NCBI GenBank assembly: GCA_030052745.1 | Contig: JANBVO010000012.1 | Location: 735,380-799,379, forward strand | Reading direction: 5' to 3' | Length of the DNA stretch: 64,000 nt | DNA from: Pleurostoma richardsiae | Lineage: Eukaryota > Ascomycota > Sordariomycetes > Calosphaeriales > Pleurostomataceae | Shown: in pieces, positions 22,031-34,485 of the stretch | How the letters are laid out: each line of letters starts with the position of its first letter | Position numbering within the stretch: the stretch's first letter is position 1 | Notes under the pieces: generated by a model | Told to the model about the DNA's origin: nothing | The model's database searches: none | Seen by the model: only the letters and a program-made list of their open reading frames with translations | Translations under genes and position numbers: made by a program

Positions 22031-23845
22031 GTTTGCTCGTCGAGGTCTGAGAACAAGTAGACTAGCAGCCGCTGTATCCAAGCTCCGAAAGACGACTAGA
22101 AGCGATATGCGTGGTGCTTGGTCGTGAGGCGCGTGCACATGTCATCGTCCTCTCACTAGGGGGGAGGAGTCAGGGGGATTTATATCCTCACATACTCCGT
22201 CAGGTTGATCCGCCCTCCGACCCCGGATTGCCTCCCATCGTGAGCCGTTTCCACCTTTCTCCCCCAGCTCCCCGTGCTCGGATTACCCCAAAAGGCAACC
22301 CAGAACCCTATCCCCTCGGTCCTCTGTGCCATGGGGTTTGTGGATGCCGCGGTCCACAGTCCGCTACGTCACTGTGGAGATGGCTGTCAGCGCGAATTCG
22401 AGTTCCACCGAGGCGTTGTGGAGAGAATTTACGGGGTGCCCTCACTTTTGAGAGGCGTTCCAAGGCTCCCAAGGTTCCTATGAACCTTGGGAATGGATGA
22501 AACCGCAGATCTCAGCAGTCCTTTCTTGCGCGAGGCATGCAAGTCAACGTTGCGCTCGCCTGCTCCATGTTCCCTCACGTGAAGGGTACCGCCGTGGTAT
22601 TACAGTGACAGCCCACCTCTTCAGGTCGATTTATGCACTTTAACAGATCTAGAAATCTTCTGTTCTCTTGGCTGCGATGACAATGTTGCGGAGGCCATAT
22701 GTAAACTATCAAAATCGCATGCATGTGAACTCTATGTTTTGCGATGGTGTCATGACGCAAAAGCCCCGTAAGCGTCTCTCGGCAGCGGTTTTATTGCCGG
22801 CACCAGGGGCATTCAGAGCATTTCAGGCTATTGCCGCCCGCCGTTCGCCGCATGGCTCTCCTCAGGGTCTTCCTCCTCTCCGCATCCCCCAGGAAAGGCA
22901 CCTCCAAAAGAAGGGGCACCAAAGGCACTTGGGGAAGAAGGCCCGAAGAGGCTGGAGCCGGCCCACCATTAGCCACGTCGACCGGCTGAATGGCCTTGCT
23001 TGGCACCCGCCTGCCTTGGAAACTCAAGCCGCCAGATGCACACGCGCAAGAGGGCCCCGTGTTTCAGCTTGTGGCACGCGTCGCCGGGGGACACACACCG
23101 CGTGACAAACTCGTCATATCCCACCACTGATGCAGAGGCGGTGTGTGGCTGCGACGAAAGCAGCAAAGTCTCGCGGTCAGCCGGCGCGGCGCGTCGCTCG
23201 TCACCTGCCGGACGGAGGGAGCGTGGCTGCCGATCTTCAACGGCCGGCCCGAGATGTCGCACGGGATTGGTGCGGATGCCCGATGACGTGCCGATCGGGC
23301 TCAGTCTCGAGGCTGCTAGGCCGGGCGCCGGTGGCCCTGCCAAGATGGCAAATCGGCACTTTCTCAGCTGCTGCCCTGAATCGTCGTGGGTAGATCGGCT
23401 CCAGACGGCATAGGATCGCCCGCCGGCCAAGTCCGCGCGTCGCAGGGAAGCTCACACATGAACGACCTCGTCTCACATAATCTGGCAGCCAGGCACGTCC
23501 ATGTTTGGGGAACGTTTACTGCCGCAATTAAACTCGGCATTGGCCCGCTCCTCTTCAACACCAGGATAGCAACAATGGGGACAACAACATCTTTTAATAT
23601 TTGGGGCAGCTACCGGAACGGCTTTACCTCGCCCGAAGAAGCCCGAGCAACCAGGTTATATTGCTGTCGACCACGCTGGCTCTTTCGACACAGACCAAGA
23701 CACGATGGCACCACGACTTGACGAGTAGTATCCTCTTATCTCCCACACTGTCCTTGAAGGTCGGCCATGACTCTGGTTGAGGTTATTGAGTCCACGAGCG
23801 AAGAGCAGTACTCGATAAACAACTGTTTCCGGCGCTGTACCTCGC
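22031..23845. other. Long intergenic stretch, no gene supported
   Basis: This 1.8 kb includes the promoter of the sugar transporter (a TATAAAT-like element near 22178-22184 on the minus strand). Frames of 130-153 codons at 22668-23105 (plus) and 22969-23430 (minus) overlap each other and show no domains, so both are probably chance. Confidence 0.45.
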
Positions 23846-25895
23846 TCAGGACATCGCCGAAGCCTCGCTGCTGCTCTCCTGCCACAGCACAGCAGGACCG
23901 TGGACCTCCTTATTCGTGTACTCGATATCGTCGCCTCGGTCATCTCCCATATTGACGCATGTCGTCTCCATCAGGGCCTCGTCATCCTCGTCGGGTGTGT
24001 CCCCCCCCGAACCTCGAGGTGGGAGCGGAGGCAGGCGGCCCATTTTGCGGAAGGCGTGCCGCTTGATGCTCTCATGATTAGTGCCAATCAAAAAGAAGCG
24101 CAGGCCGGAGTAGTCCTGCACAAGATCGTTAATGGCCGTCCCACGGATGAGTGCGCAGGCGCCCAGTTGGTAGGGGACCTTGATGCCAAGCTGAGGCAGG
24201 CACAAGTGGCCACCTAATTGTTTTCCGGCGTCAGCTGGCGCGACATTGAAGCCCTTCAGGCCTCGGTGAGTGACAGACTTACCGGTATATCTTCCCAGAG
24301 TACACAACCCCGCCAGAACACCAGCAATGTCGTTCCTGTCCTTGTGTCTCTGTGTATGCCCATTCACACCCAACGCGAAGAGGCTGAGAAAGTCCTCCTC
24401 ATCCGTCGTGATCTTGATGTTGTCGTCGACGCTCTTCAAGATCTCCAGGCAGTCCTGATAATACAGCGGATCGAGCGGCTTTCATGAGAAATCGGATCAT
24501 AGGCGTGGCTTTGCCCAGCACAGACCGGCAGAACTTGGGGAACAGCTGGCGGGGGTATTCCTGGTAGCCCCAGCTGCGGATGAAAGTGGAGTCGCGGGTT
24601 CGGCTCAGTCTCCGGCCGTGCGGGTCGCCGGTTGCGGCCCAGCAGCCGTAGTGGGCGACAGCCATCTTCGCGTTGGGCAGGGTGTCAACCGTTGCCTCCG
24701 ATGGGTCTAACCCGGGGTGGACGGTCCAGATGTTGCGATTCACGACATGTCTGCTTCACTCGGGGAAAGGCAAAGGCGTAAAGAATGACCGCATATCGAG
24801 GCAGCCGACGAGTACGTCTGTGGTGTGCTCGCCCAGGAGCAGTTGGGCGAGATGCTCGACGTTGGCGAAGGTGACTCGACGGTTTCGATCGACGATGACA
24901 CAGATGTCCTCTTCGACTCCCACACGTTCACCCCCGCTTTCTGATCCAGGAGATACGTCCGAAAGTAGTCGGGATACCGCTTTGTGTTCCAGACGTCTTG
25001 CCAGTTTGCTTTCACGAGCTCAAGATTTGCCTTGAAAGGCGAGCCGTTGATGTTTTCGCTTGATGCCGCGTGTCGTGCCGCAGCTCGGCCCTCGGGAGAT
25101 AAATGAAGCCAGTACTCCTCCTGTGCCGCCATTTTGAGATGATAAAAAATGGCCGTTATGAGTCTTCGAGCTGTTGCTGCTTCCGGAGGTCTCTGATTTC
25201 GCAGTCTGGCCATCTGGGGGGAACTTGGCTGGCTTATCTGTCATCAATTGCGCCATGACGTGCTGAGTGAGTTCCGCAGTCATCGGTGGATCGTCGAGTT
25301 GGCGTTGCATCTCTCCCTGGGAAGCCAGTGCTCGCGGTGCCCGGTCATATGAACACTCGTCGGTGACATCAATGTCCTTGAACTGCATGAGTCTTACAGA
25401 CAGGGAACCAAGCTGAAATGTGATGACTGTTTCTTGCGGGTTGTACTTGGCGGTAGTGTATCGCCTATCTTTTGCGAGAGTTTCAACAATATCTTTGAAG
25501 GGACTCGTTGGGATGCTCTGTAGGAGAGCTTGGATGGAGTTGACTTGGTCATCCTCGGATGCGTTGCGCGCTATCAGCTCCTCGAAAAGCGGCTCCAAGA
25601 CGTCGAACTGGCACCTCCAAGTCAGCTGAAGTTCAATCTAAGCTCAGTACAGAGGTCTCACCATCCGCTCATCTTCAGGCTGGGCTATGTTTCCAGCCCA
25701 GGACGGCCAGATACCGAAGGAGTCGGTTGCCGTTGATCCGTTTTCCTCTCTTACCCAGATCAACGAGATTCTTGCGCTGTCTCTGAGCGTCCGTCAGTTC
25801 CTGCAGCGGCTTGACTGCTTTGCTTGCCTTAAAAGAAATTCGATTGTCTCGGCATCTGGAATTGTCGCTGGAGCTTCCGCACGCGAAAAAGGCAT
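23846..25895 (-). pseudogene. Decayed gene with 2OG-Fe(II) dioxygenase-like C-terminus
   Basis: Coding-quality segments follow each other on the minus strand in changing frames from an ATG at 25895 to a stop at 23846. Breaks seen: a frame change at about 25815-25830, a stop near 25675, a frame change near 25215-25225 (possibly an acceptor site), another at the C5 run 24931-24935, an in-frame TGA at 24756-24758 and a frame change near 24475-24485. One proper intron survives (24282-24214, gtaagt...ttag), joining RYTG to GHLCLPQLGIKVPY. The last part resembles the double-stranded beta-helix of fungal 2-oxoglutarate/iron dioxygenases: RHKDRND could supply HxD, and GLRFFLIGTNHES the terminal strand, but the distal His expected near RGTAINDLV is not evident. 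Family assignment is tentative; several independent breaks argue for true decay. Confidence 0.55.
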
Positions 25896-27488
25896 GGCTG
25901 CAGGTTCCTAGGAACTAGGCGAATATTGAGATAAATTGATGGCGACTCATGGATAGAAGAAGCAAAACTGCGAAGTGATGTCTATTAAGGTTGCGGTCTC
26001 AATGACCAGGGAGGCATCGTGATATCTTCATGGCTTGCGTGGACAGTTTGTAGCGCCAGCCAAGAAGGCAACTCCAGGCGGTGTCTGATTGCTGTGGACA
26101 AACGGAGTTGTTGCGTTTGCTGGATGCATGGACGGTCAGTATAGCGGAGCGAAGATTGATTCCCAACGCTCGACCGAACAGGCAACTGATCTGTCCAGAC
26201 GGGTTCGGATGAAAGAAACAGCCTCACCAACAGACGAGCATGATACTGTGCGAAGCTTAGGTTAGAAGCTTCTCATCGATGCAGATGCCTGACCCATGGT
26301 TCGAGGCACAGAGTATGGCTGAAACGGATTATCTTCGGTTCAGCCTGAGCCTGTCTTCCACCACGATTGTCCATGACTACAAGCGACAAACGTCCTGCCA
26401 CTCTTCGTCCTCTGGACATGTCCATTCTGCGCCTGATTCGCTCCGTCGTGAGTCCGTCCTCCATTTCCGTTGCCTTATGCAACTTCAAGACATGCCAACA
26501 CAGCCTCTCTCTTCAGCTCGTTTTCGCGTTCGTGCCTAGACTGACGTTTAAAGAGCGACGGTCGCTGGACGGTTTTAAGGTCAGAGGCTGATGTAATCGT
26601 GGATGCCGAAAGGGGCAAGAGTTGAGGGAGCTGTCGGTGTTCCGATTGCTGGAAGCTCCGACATGCCGATGCCTGACGTGGCTTGACGTTTCCTGTCCAA
26701 TCGCTTAGTTACCCGAGGCAGCTACCCCACAACAGCTTTGAATGCGATAGCGAGCACCCGAGCAAACGCGCAAAAACCACAAAACATCGGCGGCGGGGCG
26801 ACGACGACGATCTAAAATCCTGTCAGCACTGCCACTGCAGGGTCTCAGACTCCGTGAACCCACACTCCCGGACCCGACACTGTGCTTCTTCTTCGGGTTC
26901 TACCGCCATTGGTCTCAATACCAAGACCGCGATTCTTTAGCCCCGTCCTGGTAAAGCTTAGTGCCGACATCCCCTGGCATATTCCAAGTAAGTGGCCCTC
27001 CGGCAGTGCAGGTCTCCCAGGGCGACAATCCTCTCGCACACCTGTCATCGATCAGGCAATTAGACTCGCCGCAACGGCGTCGCAAAGCCCTGCCGCTAAC
27101 AGGCCGTCCCACCATAATCCCGGTCCCGGCATCGCTATCGACTAATAAGCTCGCTCTCGTCCTAGCCCCGTAGGGCACACTCGCGGCAGGCAGGTCGAAG
27201 GATGCGAAAACGATGGCCAACGGGCGGCGCAGCGCCGCAGCCCCTTGATGAGGCCCCCCGGGATGGAGTTGGATCTTCATGGGCAGGAGGCTTCCCGCAA
27301 TATTTATATGCCTATGCCCTTGGTTTATCACGCCAACTGTCAAGAAAATACTCCGTAGAGGCATGCAAGTCCGAGTCTAGACTAGACACTATTCCGTCAA
27401 ACAATCTCCAACTATCGATCGATCTATCGAAAAGTCAGCGAAGACGACCCTTGGATATTTTCCCCAGGCACACCAACAGCACGCCAGA
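25896..27488. other. Intergenic, no gene supported
   Basis: About 1.6 kb between the decayed gene and the DUF300 gene. Open frames below 150 codons on both strands overlap one another and carry no motif. Confidence 0.45.
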
Positions 27489-29055
27489 ATGGGCATTTTC
27501 AAGTCCTCGTCCTCATCGGCAAACCACACATGCCCGATGCCGAGGCCCCTAACCGAAGGTATGCAATACACAAAGCCACAGGTTGGAGGTGGTGATTTTT
27601 TGGACTGACATCCTCGGCTTCTAGACCCGACGGACCCTGTGGTCGGTGGCTTGAGCTTCTACCACCTCAACATGATCGTCTCTGGCGCGTGTGTCGCCTT
27701 CTCTTGCCTCGTCATCTTCGCCCTCATGATCCGCCATGCTACCCATTTCAGCAACCCAAACCAACAGCTCAAGTCAGTCTTCGCACGTTCACGGGGCCTT
27801 CTCACTTCGCCCTACTACGGTATTGCTGCGAGCAACATCTGACAGTTTCTATGCTCTAGGATCATGCGAATATGTGTCATAATCCCTATCTACGCCATCT
27901 TCTCCTTCATATCCATCGTCGTGCCAGCGGCATACGCCTACCTTGAGCCATGGATCGACCTGTTCCAAGCCATCGCCCTCGGAGATTTCTTCCTCCTCAT
28001 GTCAGAGTTCGTCACCCCTACCGACAGGCACCGCGACCTGTTCTTCTCCGCTCTGGAGATCCCCCAGAAGAAGAGGGGGCAGAGCACTCTAGACGGACTG
28101 GCATGGTATAGGGTAGGTATCCCATTCAGTCGAGAAGGACGAATCTGACAGAACGTAGAAAAAATGGACCGCCATTTTCCAATACGTGGTCGTCTCCTTG
28201 GCCATAGCCATCCTGACAGACATCTTCGAGGCTGCGAACAAATACTGCCTCGAGAGCAGCAAACCGTACTTTGCGCATCTTTGGGTATGTTTTGTCCCGG
28301 AGTCGTCACAGCAAGAACCATGTTCTGACACGATCATGCAACAGCTGGAGATTATCCACAACGTTTCCCTTGTAATCGCCGTCATGGCAGTTCTGAACTT
28401 CTACACCATGCTGAAGACTGAACTCGCGGACCACAAGCCGCTCGCCAAGCTGCTTGCCTTCAAGCTGCTTGTTGGTCTCAACTTCCTCCTCAAGGTACGC
28501 AAATCATTACTCTTATCCTTAACACTGTCACCTCCTTGTACGCAGCAATAGGCAGGACAACCCGTATTGACGAGCCACCCCTACATACAGATCATCTACT
28601 GGATCTTGGGTGACATCTCTCCCTCGCCACTCAATCCCTCTTCGACGATGAATTATGCCGACCTCAAGATCGGCCTGCCGCTCATGATCACCTGCATCGA
28701 GATGGTCCCCTTCAGCGTGTTCTTCCATTACGCCTACTCCGCTACCCCGTTTCTGATTCCTTCCTCCGACCCTGAGTCCGTCGAGCCCATGGCGGGCGGT
28801 GTCCGCCCACATTACCAGGGAGGGCCTCTTGGCGTGTCGGCATGGCTGGCCTTCCTCAACCCAAGCGAGATCATCCAAGCTGTGATATTTGCGTTCAGGA
28901 TGCCGTCGAGAGCAAGAGAGAGGAGTGGGGACGTCATCGAGGGGGCGGTTCCGATGGAGGCCAGAATGGGCGGGCTAGACGGGTACGGGAGGAACAAGAA
29001 CGCTAGGTATCCGGAGACGGTGACTTATCCACGGTACGGATACGACGGTTATTGA
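27489..29055 (+). CDS. DUF300 / organic solute transporter alpha-like membrane protein
   Basis: Six exons, 27489-27558, 27625-27772, 27860-28112, 28159-28284, 28345-28494 and 28591-29055, give 403 residues with all phases consistent. The protein has about seven membrane segments: SFYHLNMIVSGACVAFSCLV, RICVIIPIYAIFSFISIVVP, YQALLF-like DLFQAIALGDFFLLM, KKWTAIFQYVVVSLAIAILT, and others. The order 'H..ni......PIYai.S......P', then 'yEa..lg.F..L.' and 'W......q' is that of the Solute_trans_a/DUF300 family (Ost-alpha and TMEM184 relatives). Fungal members are uncharacterised, probably in plasma or endomembranes. The C-terminus is soluble and Arg/Gly/Tyr-rich. The final intron joins FLLK to IIYWILG; an alternative acceptor there is possible. 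Function unknown beyond the family. Confidence 0.85.
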
Positions 29056-29442
29056 CGCGCTCCTGGAACGACTGCATGAAAGCGGAATGACGGAGTTATT
29101 CTTGTTTTTCATACTACCCCCAGCGCCCCTCCCTATGGCTGTTTAGGCTTATGCGACCCTTTAGATCATTATAGATTTCCTTACGGTTCCCAGGCGTCAC
29201 TTTTCTGTTGGTGTTGGGAATTGGCGCATAATCATTGCCAGTGGCGTTCGAGATTCCGTTGCCTCTCCTAGGCGTCGCAGCATGGGACAGGAATGGTATC
29301 CCTGGATGGGCGTCAGAGATCATTACAGAGAGATACCGTCTCACATATAGAACCATAGAAGCGACTTGGCAAGCTGCGAGAGCTGGTGCCGCACCTCGGG
29401 TGTTTTCATCTGAGTGTCGAGACAGAACATATTGACATTGCA

Positions 29443-30388
29443 CTAATTAACCCAGCGCCGCGCGAGTTGGCCATCATGTCCACTAGCCTGCTGGACCAGC
29501 TGGTAGCAGCATTTCATCAGGCCCCAGACCAGGACATTGACGATTACACCAACGAACTCCAGGATGTCGCCTCTCTCCCACTCCCTGTTTGGACGGTGCA
29601 TAAGCTCCGGCGCGTGAGGCCCGGGCACCAGGCTCGGAAAGAACCGACGGTGGAGGAGAAAGAAGATCTGCGAAGCCGCCATCCGTTAGCTGGGCAACGC
29701 GCTGGTATAATTAAGAGTTACCCACCGTCTCTGCCGAGTCGTACAGCGGGCAGGTCAGGAGCATGCAGGCAATCAGGTGTCCAGTGTGCGCCTGGTCGTC
29801 CAGTGGCGAGTAGAACAGACCCCTCATGCCCGCGGGGGCTCCACAGAAGGCTCGCAGGCCCCAGTCGAAGACCAGGATCTCGAGATACGCTATGAGGACG
29901 AAGAATGCCTGGGCGTAAAAGGTCCGGGGGATGTGGCTGAGGAGAGGACGGCGCGGGATCCGTGGAAAGGGATGGTACAGGGCGTCCTGTGTGTCTTATT
30001 AGCAGGGAAGATGGTGTGAGCTGGAGACGGGGCTGATGCTTACGTTCCGTGGGCGAGAGCCGATCAGCGCGAAGGCTAGGAGTGCGTGCAGGACGGCAAC
30101 GTGCCGCCAGTCGTCTGAGCCCCGAGATCCGCTGAGGGATAGGCCCTTCGCCAGTCGACCCAGTGAAAGGAGGACTAGGACGGCTATGATTGCATGCCAG
30201 TCTTCCCGATCATTTAGCGGTAATTTGGGAGTTTTGGCTCTCGGGGACAGGCATGCGATGAGCCTGTAACATAGAAGCGAGGCCAGGACAGCTGGGAAGA
30301 CGGCTTCGCGGCATGGGACAGCGGCGTAAGTGATCGCGACGAGAACCGCGCCGGTCCAACAAAGGAGATTACGCTTCACAGACAACAT
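29443..30388 (-). CDS. Multi-pass membrane protein, unrecognised family
   Basis: Three exons, 30388-30044, 29986-29726 and 29667-29443, give 276 residues from an ATG at 30388. Intron 1 is gtaagc...acacag; intron 2 is gtgggt...ttcgcag; both are phase 0. Hydrophobic stretches suggest four to six membrane segments (NLLCWTGAVLVAITYAA, DWHAIIAVLVLLSLG, VAVLHALLAFALIG, QAFFVLIAYLEILVF, ILEFVGVIVNVLVWGLM). Polar loops contain GAPAGMRGLFYSPLDDQ and REWERGDILEF. The length and loop character recall fungal membrane-bound acyltransferase-like (wax-synthase-like) proteins, but no diagnostic His motif was found, so the family is left open. It is convergent with the DUF300 gene. The start could lie in an undetected upstream exon. 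Confidence 0.6.
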
Positions 30389-30673
30389 GCTTGGGAGGTG
30401 CAAAGAGGTGCTCGTCACGTAGGCTGTCAAGAATGAAAGGTCGTTTTGCGATAAGCCGCCTAGATAATAAAGAAGCCCAACACGTAACGGAGAAGGGTTC
30501 CTATTGAGTGCGGCACAGTCAGTTTTAACCTTCCAGGTCCCATGTCCAGCAAAAAGTAAGTGTTGGTAGGACCCAATCCTAAAGGTTGCCCGATGTCAGG
30601 CGTGCTTTCTCCATATACTGCCGTAAAGGGTGCTGCTCTGCCATGAATAGTTATTCGAAACGTTAGCATGTAC

Positions 30674-33148
30674 TTAGATGCTCGAAAACAGCCCGTTCGT
30701 GTTATTAAGAGGCCAATCATCCGTCAATGACCCGGTCCACTCCATATTCAGCCCAGGCTCCAGCCCGAGTATCGAGTCCGACGGAGAAGAGATTGTTGAG
30801 AATAGATCCATGAACGCCGGTGTTGGGTGAGGTTCATTATTCCTCCCGTCTCGCAGATTAGACGCATTAAGCGATGATTTCATGAAGGAAAAGGCACCAT
30901 GTGTCGGGCCTGGCTGCTGGGGCACATTGACGCTTGGCTGTTGGCTACTGTCTCCCGCAAAGTCGTCAGCATGCAAGATGCCAAATTCAGTCAGTAGTTT
31001 TTTCATCAACACCAGGCGCTTCCATAGTCTCCGCGATGCACGAGATGACCTGTAGGCGGCCGCTAGGGACAACGCTTTCTGCAAGTTCCTGCTAACGATC
31101 TGAGGAAAGTTATCAGGCAAGTCGGCTGACAAGCTAGCCCGGTGCTGCTCGACGTAGGCTATGATGAGGAAGAGAAGAGCGGATGCCGATGCCAAGATGT
31201 GCTGAAAGTAAGGATGCTGTCTCCGGTATATGTCGGTTGTTCTCTCAAGCGTCGTAAGGGTATCGAGGTTGTATGTTATCAGGTCGAGACCTGGTTGGAT
31301 ATTCCTTCGACTTGCTGCAGCTGTCGCGTTAGAGAAGAAGAAGGGCCGTAGCAACAACGACCGAACCGCATTCCCCCGAAGATTGAGCAGGATCGCCCAC
31401 GCTGGGGGGAAACTCGAAGGCGCTTGGCCTGCGAGGGACTGCGGCAGGCCGTAGCTGCCCACTGCCTTCTTCCGCCACTGCTCGATCTGGAAGTTCATGA
31501 TGTCGAACTCTTCATCGTCGTCATATGCGCCCCCATTCGCGACTTGCGCGCAGGGCTCGCTGAACTTGTCGCTGATGAGAATAAAGGACGTCATAGCTTT
31601 GAGGTAGGGATTCTTGAGCTGCAGGACCGATCATCAGTAACAAAGCCAGACGCGTAACATGTAGGCCTCCTACGAACCGAAGACCGATGTTCCTGGTCAA
31701 AGTCGGAGTTGGCAAAATGCGTGGGAAGCCCCGTAGCAGCACTCCATTGACGGTCCAAAATCACAATGCTGGCTGTTATGGCGGCGTACTCGCTCCACTG
31801 CTTCTCAGAGCTGAGAACATGCCGAGCTACGTCGCGATTGTGCAGCCCGAGTTCCATCATAGTACGACCGGCAAGTCCACACATGCGCCAAGCAAATCGT
31901 TGTATGTCCTTGAAGAAGTGAAGAATTCCCTGATAATGTCATTAGCCAATTGAAACTCCAGCATATAACAGAAGAGTAGTACTCACAACCAAGAGCATGA
32001 TCACCACATGCTTCAAACTCGGCGTTGGTGACGCAAGCTTCGCGTTGATGAGGTCCTGACAGCAGGCGTAGATTGTTTCGCCCATTTCAGAGGACCCGGA
32101 TCCTGGAGAGGTGGACTCGGCGCACAGAGCTACCATGATGGCAAGGTTGGTAACCAAGAGAGTATTCTCGTCTTCTGCAGAAAGGCCAGAGGGGGGTTGG
32201 GTGGTATGCCAGCTGTACCACCACTCGACCTGCTTAACCAGCATATCAATGTCTAGGATGGGGTGGTACTCCCCCACCACCTCTTGGTACACGAGCAAGA
32301 GCCGCACGGCCTCCCGCACGTTAAACAGGCTCCGAAAGTGCAGTAGCCTCTGTGTTTGGTCTTTCGTCCGTAGCTGTGCTAGTCCCGCATCCTCTTGCCA
32401 GCCGTCGTTGCCGGCGCCCTCATCATCAGTCTCATCCTCGTCGATGATGGCAGGAATCGGCTTTTCGGGTGCCGTTTTCGAACAACTCCGCTGCCACAGC
32501 TTGATCTGCGCCATGTTCAGGCTATAGTCGGGACTTGTAGGGCCGTAGAACTCGCTCCGCGGTAGAGAGCTTGCTGTATTACTCTCGGGCCTCATCAGTG
32601 ACGGAGCTCCGTTGACCTTCTGAATTCCACTGAACGCGTCGCAAGCCACACTAGGAACTAGACCACTCGCCCTCGATCTCACTAGGGTTTCGGCGGACGA
32701 CAAAGATGCTGCGCCCACTGGGCTGTTTCCGCTGCTATTCTGCCTCAACTGCGCCGCGAGGCTGTCGATCTGGCTTTGCAGATTGGCCACGAGCTCACCC
32801 AGGGAACCCAGCGACCTGTTCATCGCTCTATGTCAGCGCAGAGTCAATCTTTTATAAGTCGGAGAGTGCCTACTCTGGTGTCCATGACGATGGTGTCTGA
32901 GGTTGGGGATTGTTACGGTTTGGGGCGGGGGCCTGGTTGACTCCGCCCGCTCGCCATTCCCCGGTTTGCGGTGGAAAGCTGCATTGCTGATTGCGGTTCA
33001 CGCAGTATTCACACGGATAGCGCCCACAGCACTTGCCCTTGCGTTTCCGGCAGGCATCGCAGGCTCGAAGAGCATAGGGAACCCTGCGCCTTTCGGGTTC
33101 GCTATTCTTCTTAGCAGCGGAGCGTTTAGCGCCCCCTAACTCGTTCAT
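30674..33148 (-). CDS. Zn2Cys6 transcription factor
   Basis: Four exons, 33148-32874, 32827-31987, 31929-31678 and 31618-30674, give 770 residues; the start is the first ATG at 33148. Cysteines 30, 33, 40, 46, 49 and 56 have the exact spacing C-x2-C-x6-C-x5-C-x2-C-x6-C of a GAL4-type binuclear zinc cluster, flanked by basic residues. Around residue 95-120, SLGELVANLQSQIDSLAAQLRQ is a short coiled coil, as expected for dimerisation. From about 245 on, a fungal_trans middle homology region is recognisable (YHPILDIDMLV, MCGLAGRTMMELGLHNRD, AAITASIVILDRQWSAATGLP). It should act in the nucleus as a pathway regulator. It is divergent from the aldehyde dehydrogenase at 34486 and stands at the edge of a run of catabolic genes, so it is the obvious candidate regulator of that cluster. 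Confidence 0.92.
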
Positions 33149-34485
33149 TTGGCCGGCTTGGAGTGCTTCCAAAGGGATGAGTGCAGTGAGACCCGGAGTA
33201 TCGACTGTCTTCTTTCAATTGAAAAGAGGGATGGGAATGCCAGGTGCGCAGATGATAGACTGAGGCGTCGTCCTGAGCCTCGTCCCGAGCTCCGTGAACG
33301 GCTCGAGTGTTTGCGAGTGGAAGGAGGCCATCTCGTTCGGAGATCGCTATGATAAGATGAAAGTTTAAAGCCAGCATTAGCGTCTGATAACAGGACGCCA
33401 GAGATAACGTTAAAGCGACACTCAGCCATAATGTGGGGAAGAGAGGATCTCATGCAGATAAGCAGCCGTGCTACCGAACACCGAGAGAAGGGCTCGGTCC
33501 GGGGTAGTCAGGGGCACGATGCTCGCAGTCATCGGTTCGAGCAAACTGTTCAGCTTGAACAACAATCACAGGCACGACGATACCGGATAAGACGGAAGCA
33601 GCGAAGTCCAAGAGGCTAGCGGGACAGTGGCGTTCGTGATCTCTGGATTCTGTTGCCTACCGAACAGTATCTAACTGCCAATGCATGTGATGGAAACAAA
33701 GTCATTCGGCCTGCTTTGTAGCGACACAACGGACTCGACTAGTGGAATGAACCAGCGGTCACATTCGAGGAAGAAAAGAAGAGAAAGAACAGAACAGGAT
33801 GCGCCTATTAACAGGTAACCGATGATTCTTTCTACAGCTCGGGCCCTATCAAGAGACACCGAGCCTGGGGCTAGCTCGCGTCTTCTTATCTTCGGCTACG
33901 AGCTTTGTTATGCCTAGCGGAACGACTGGCGGAAGTTCCGAAGCCCCTGTGCTGTTAGCTTCTCCGGATAACGCTCGCTTGGACTGGCTACAGTCTGTGC
34001 CTCAGATAAGGCCGTCTCTGCACGGAGTGCTCCGCATGGGAGAGAAGAAAAGGCTCAGAAAAATAAAGAGAAAACGGATGAGTGAAAGCGGACAGAGAAG
34101 ATGAAAAATCCCGGAAGAGAAGAGTCATCACTGAGGAAGACAGAAAATACAGAAACAAGGGAAAAGGTCCCGTTCCGTAACCAAACATTGGCGCTCGCGG
34201 CGGCGTTCGGAAATTTATGGGTCCCTGAGGGCGTGTTGCCGAGGGGGTCCTGCTATCCGAACTATCACCCCCTGATCCGACGTGTCTGGAATAGCGTCTA
34301 ATAACACCAATAGAGAAAATCAGTGCTTCTGCGCTACTAGCCCGGCGGAATGAATTCTAAGATTTCTACCTGAACCCTGAACCAGTTCGAAGGGATGCTG
34401 TTAACTCGTTCTCTGAGCTGATCATTGGTTGTAGCACTTCAAGCTCTCGCCCTGGCTACAGCCTCTTATCAGCCTCGACTACACC
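33149..34485. promoter_or_regulatory. Divergent promoter, Zn2Cys6 factor / ALDH
   Basis: A 1.3 kb gap between two starts pointing apart. It contains a GTTCCG (reverse of CGGAAC) at 34172-34177, the hexamer that is also enriched upstream of the permease at 46569-48164, and purine-rich tracts near 34060-34170. No coding frame with motifs was seen. Confidence 0.4.

Noticed and set aside
22668-23430. Frames of 145 and 153 codons between the sugar transporter and the decayed gene
   Set aside because: Biased composition, mutual overlap on opposite strands and no recognisable domain.
33490-33560. tRNA-like stretch with GGGGTAGTCAGGGG and GGTTCGAGCAA
   Set aside because: The box A and box B positions do not fit the consensus and no acceptor stem pairs.
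34360-34385. CCTGAACCCTGAACC, telomere-like repeat
   Set aside because: Only two imperfect units and not the TTAGGG-type fungal telomere word.
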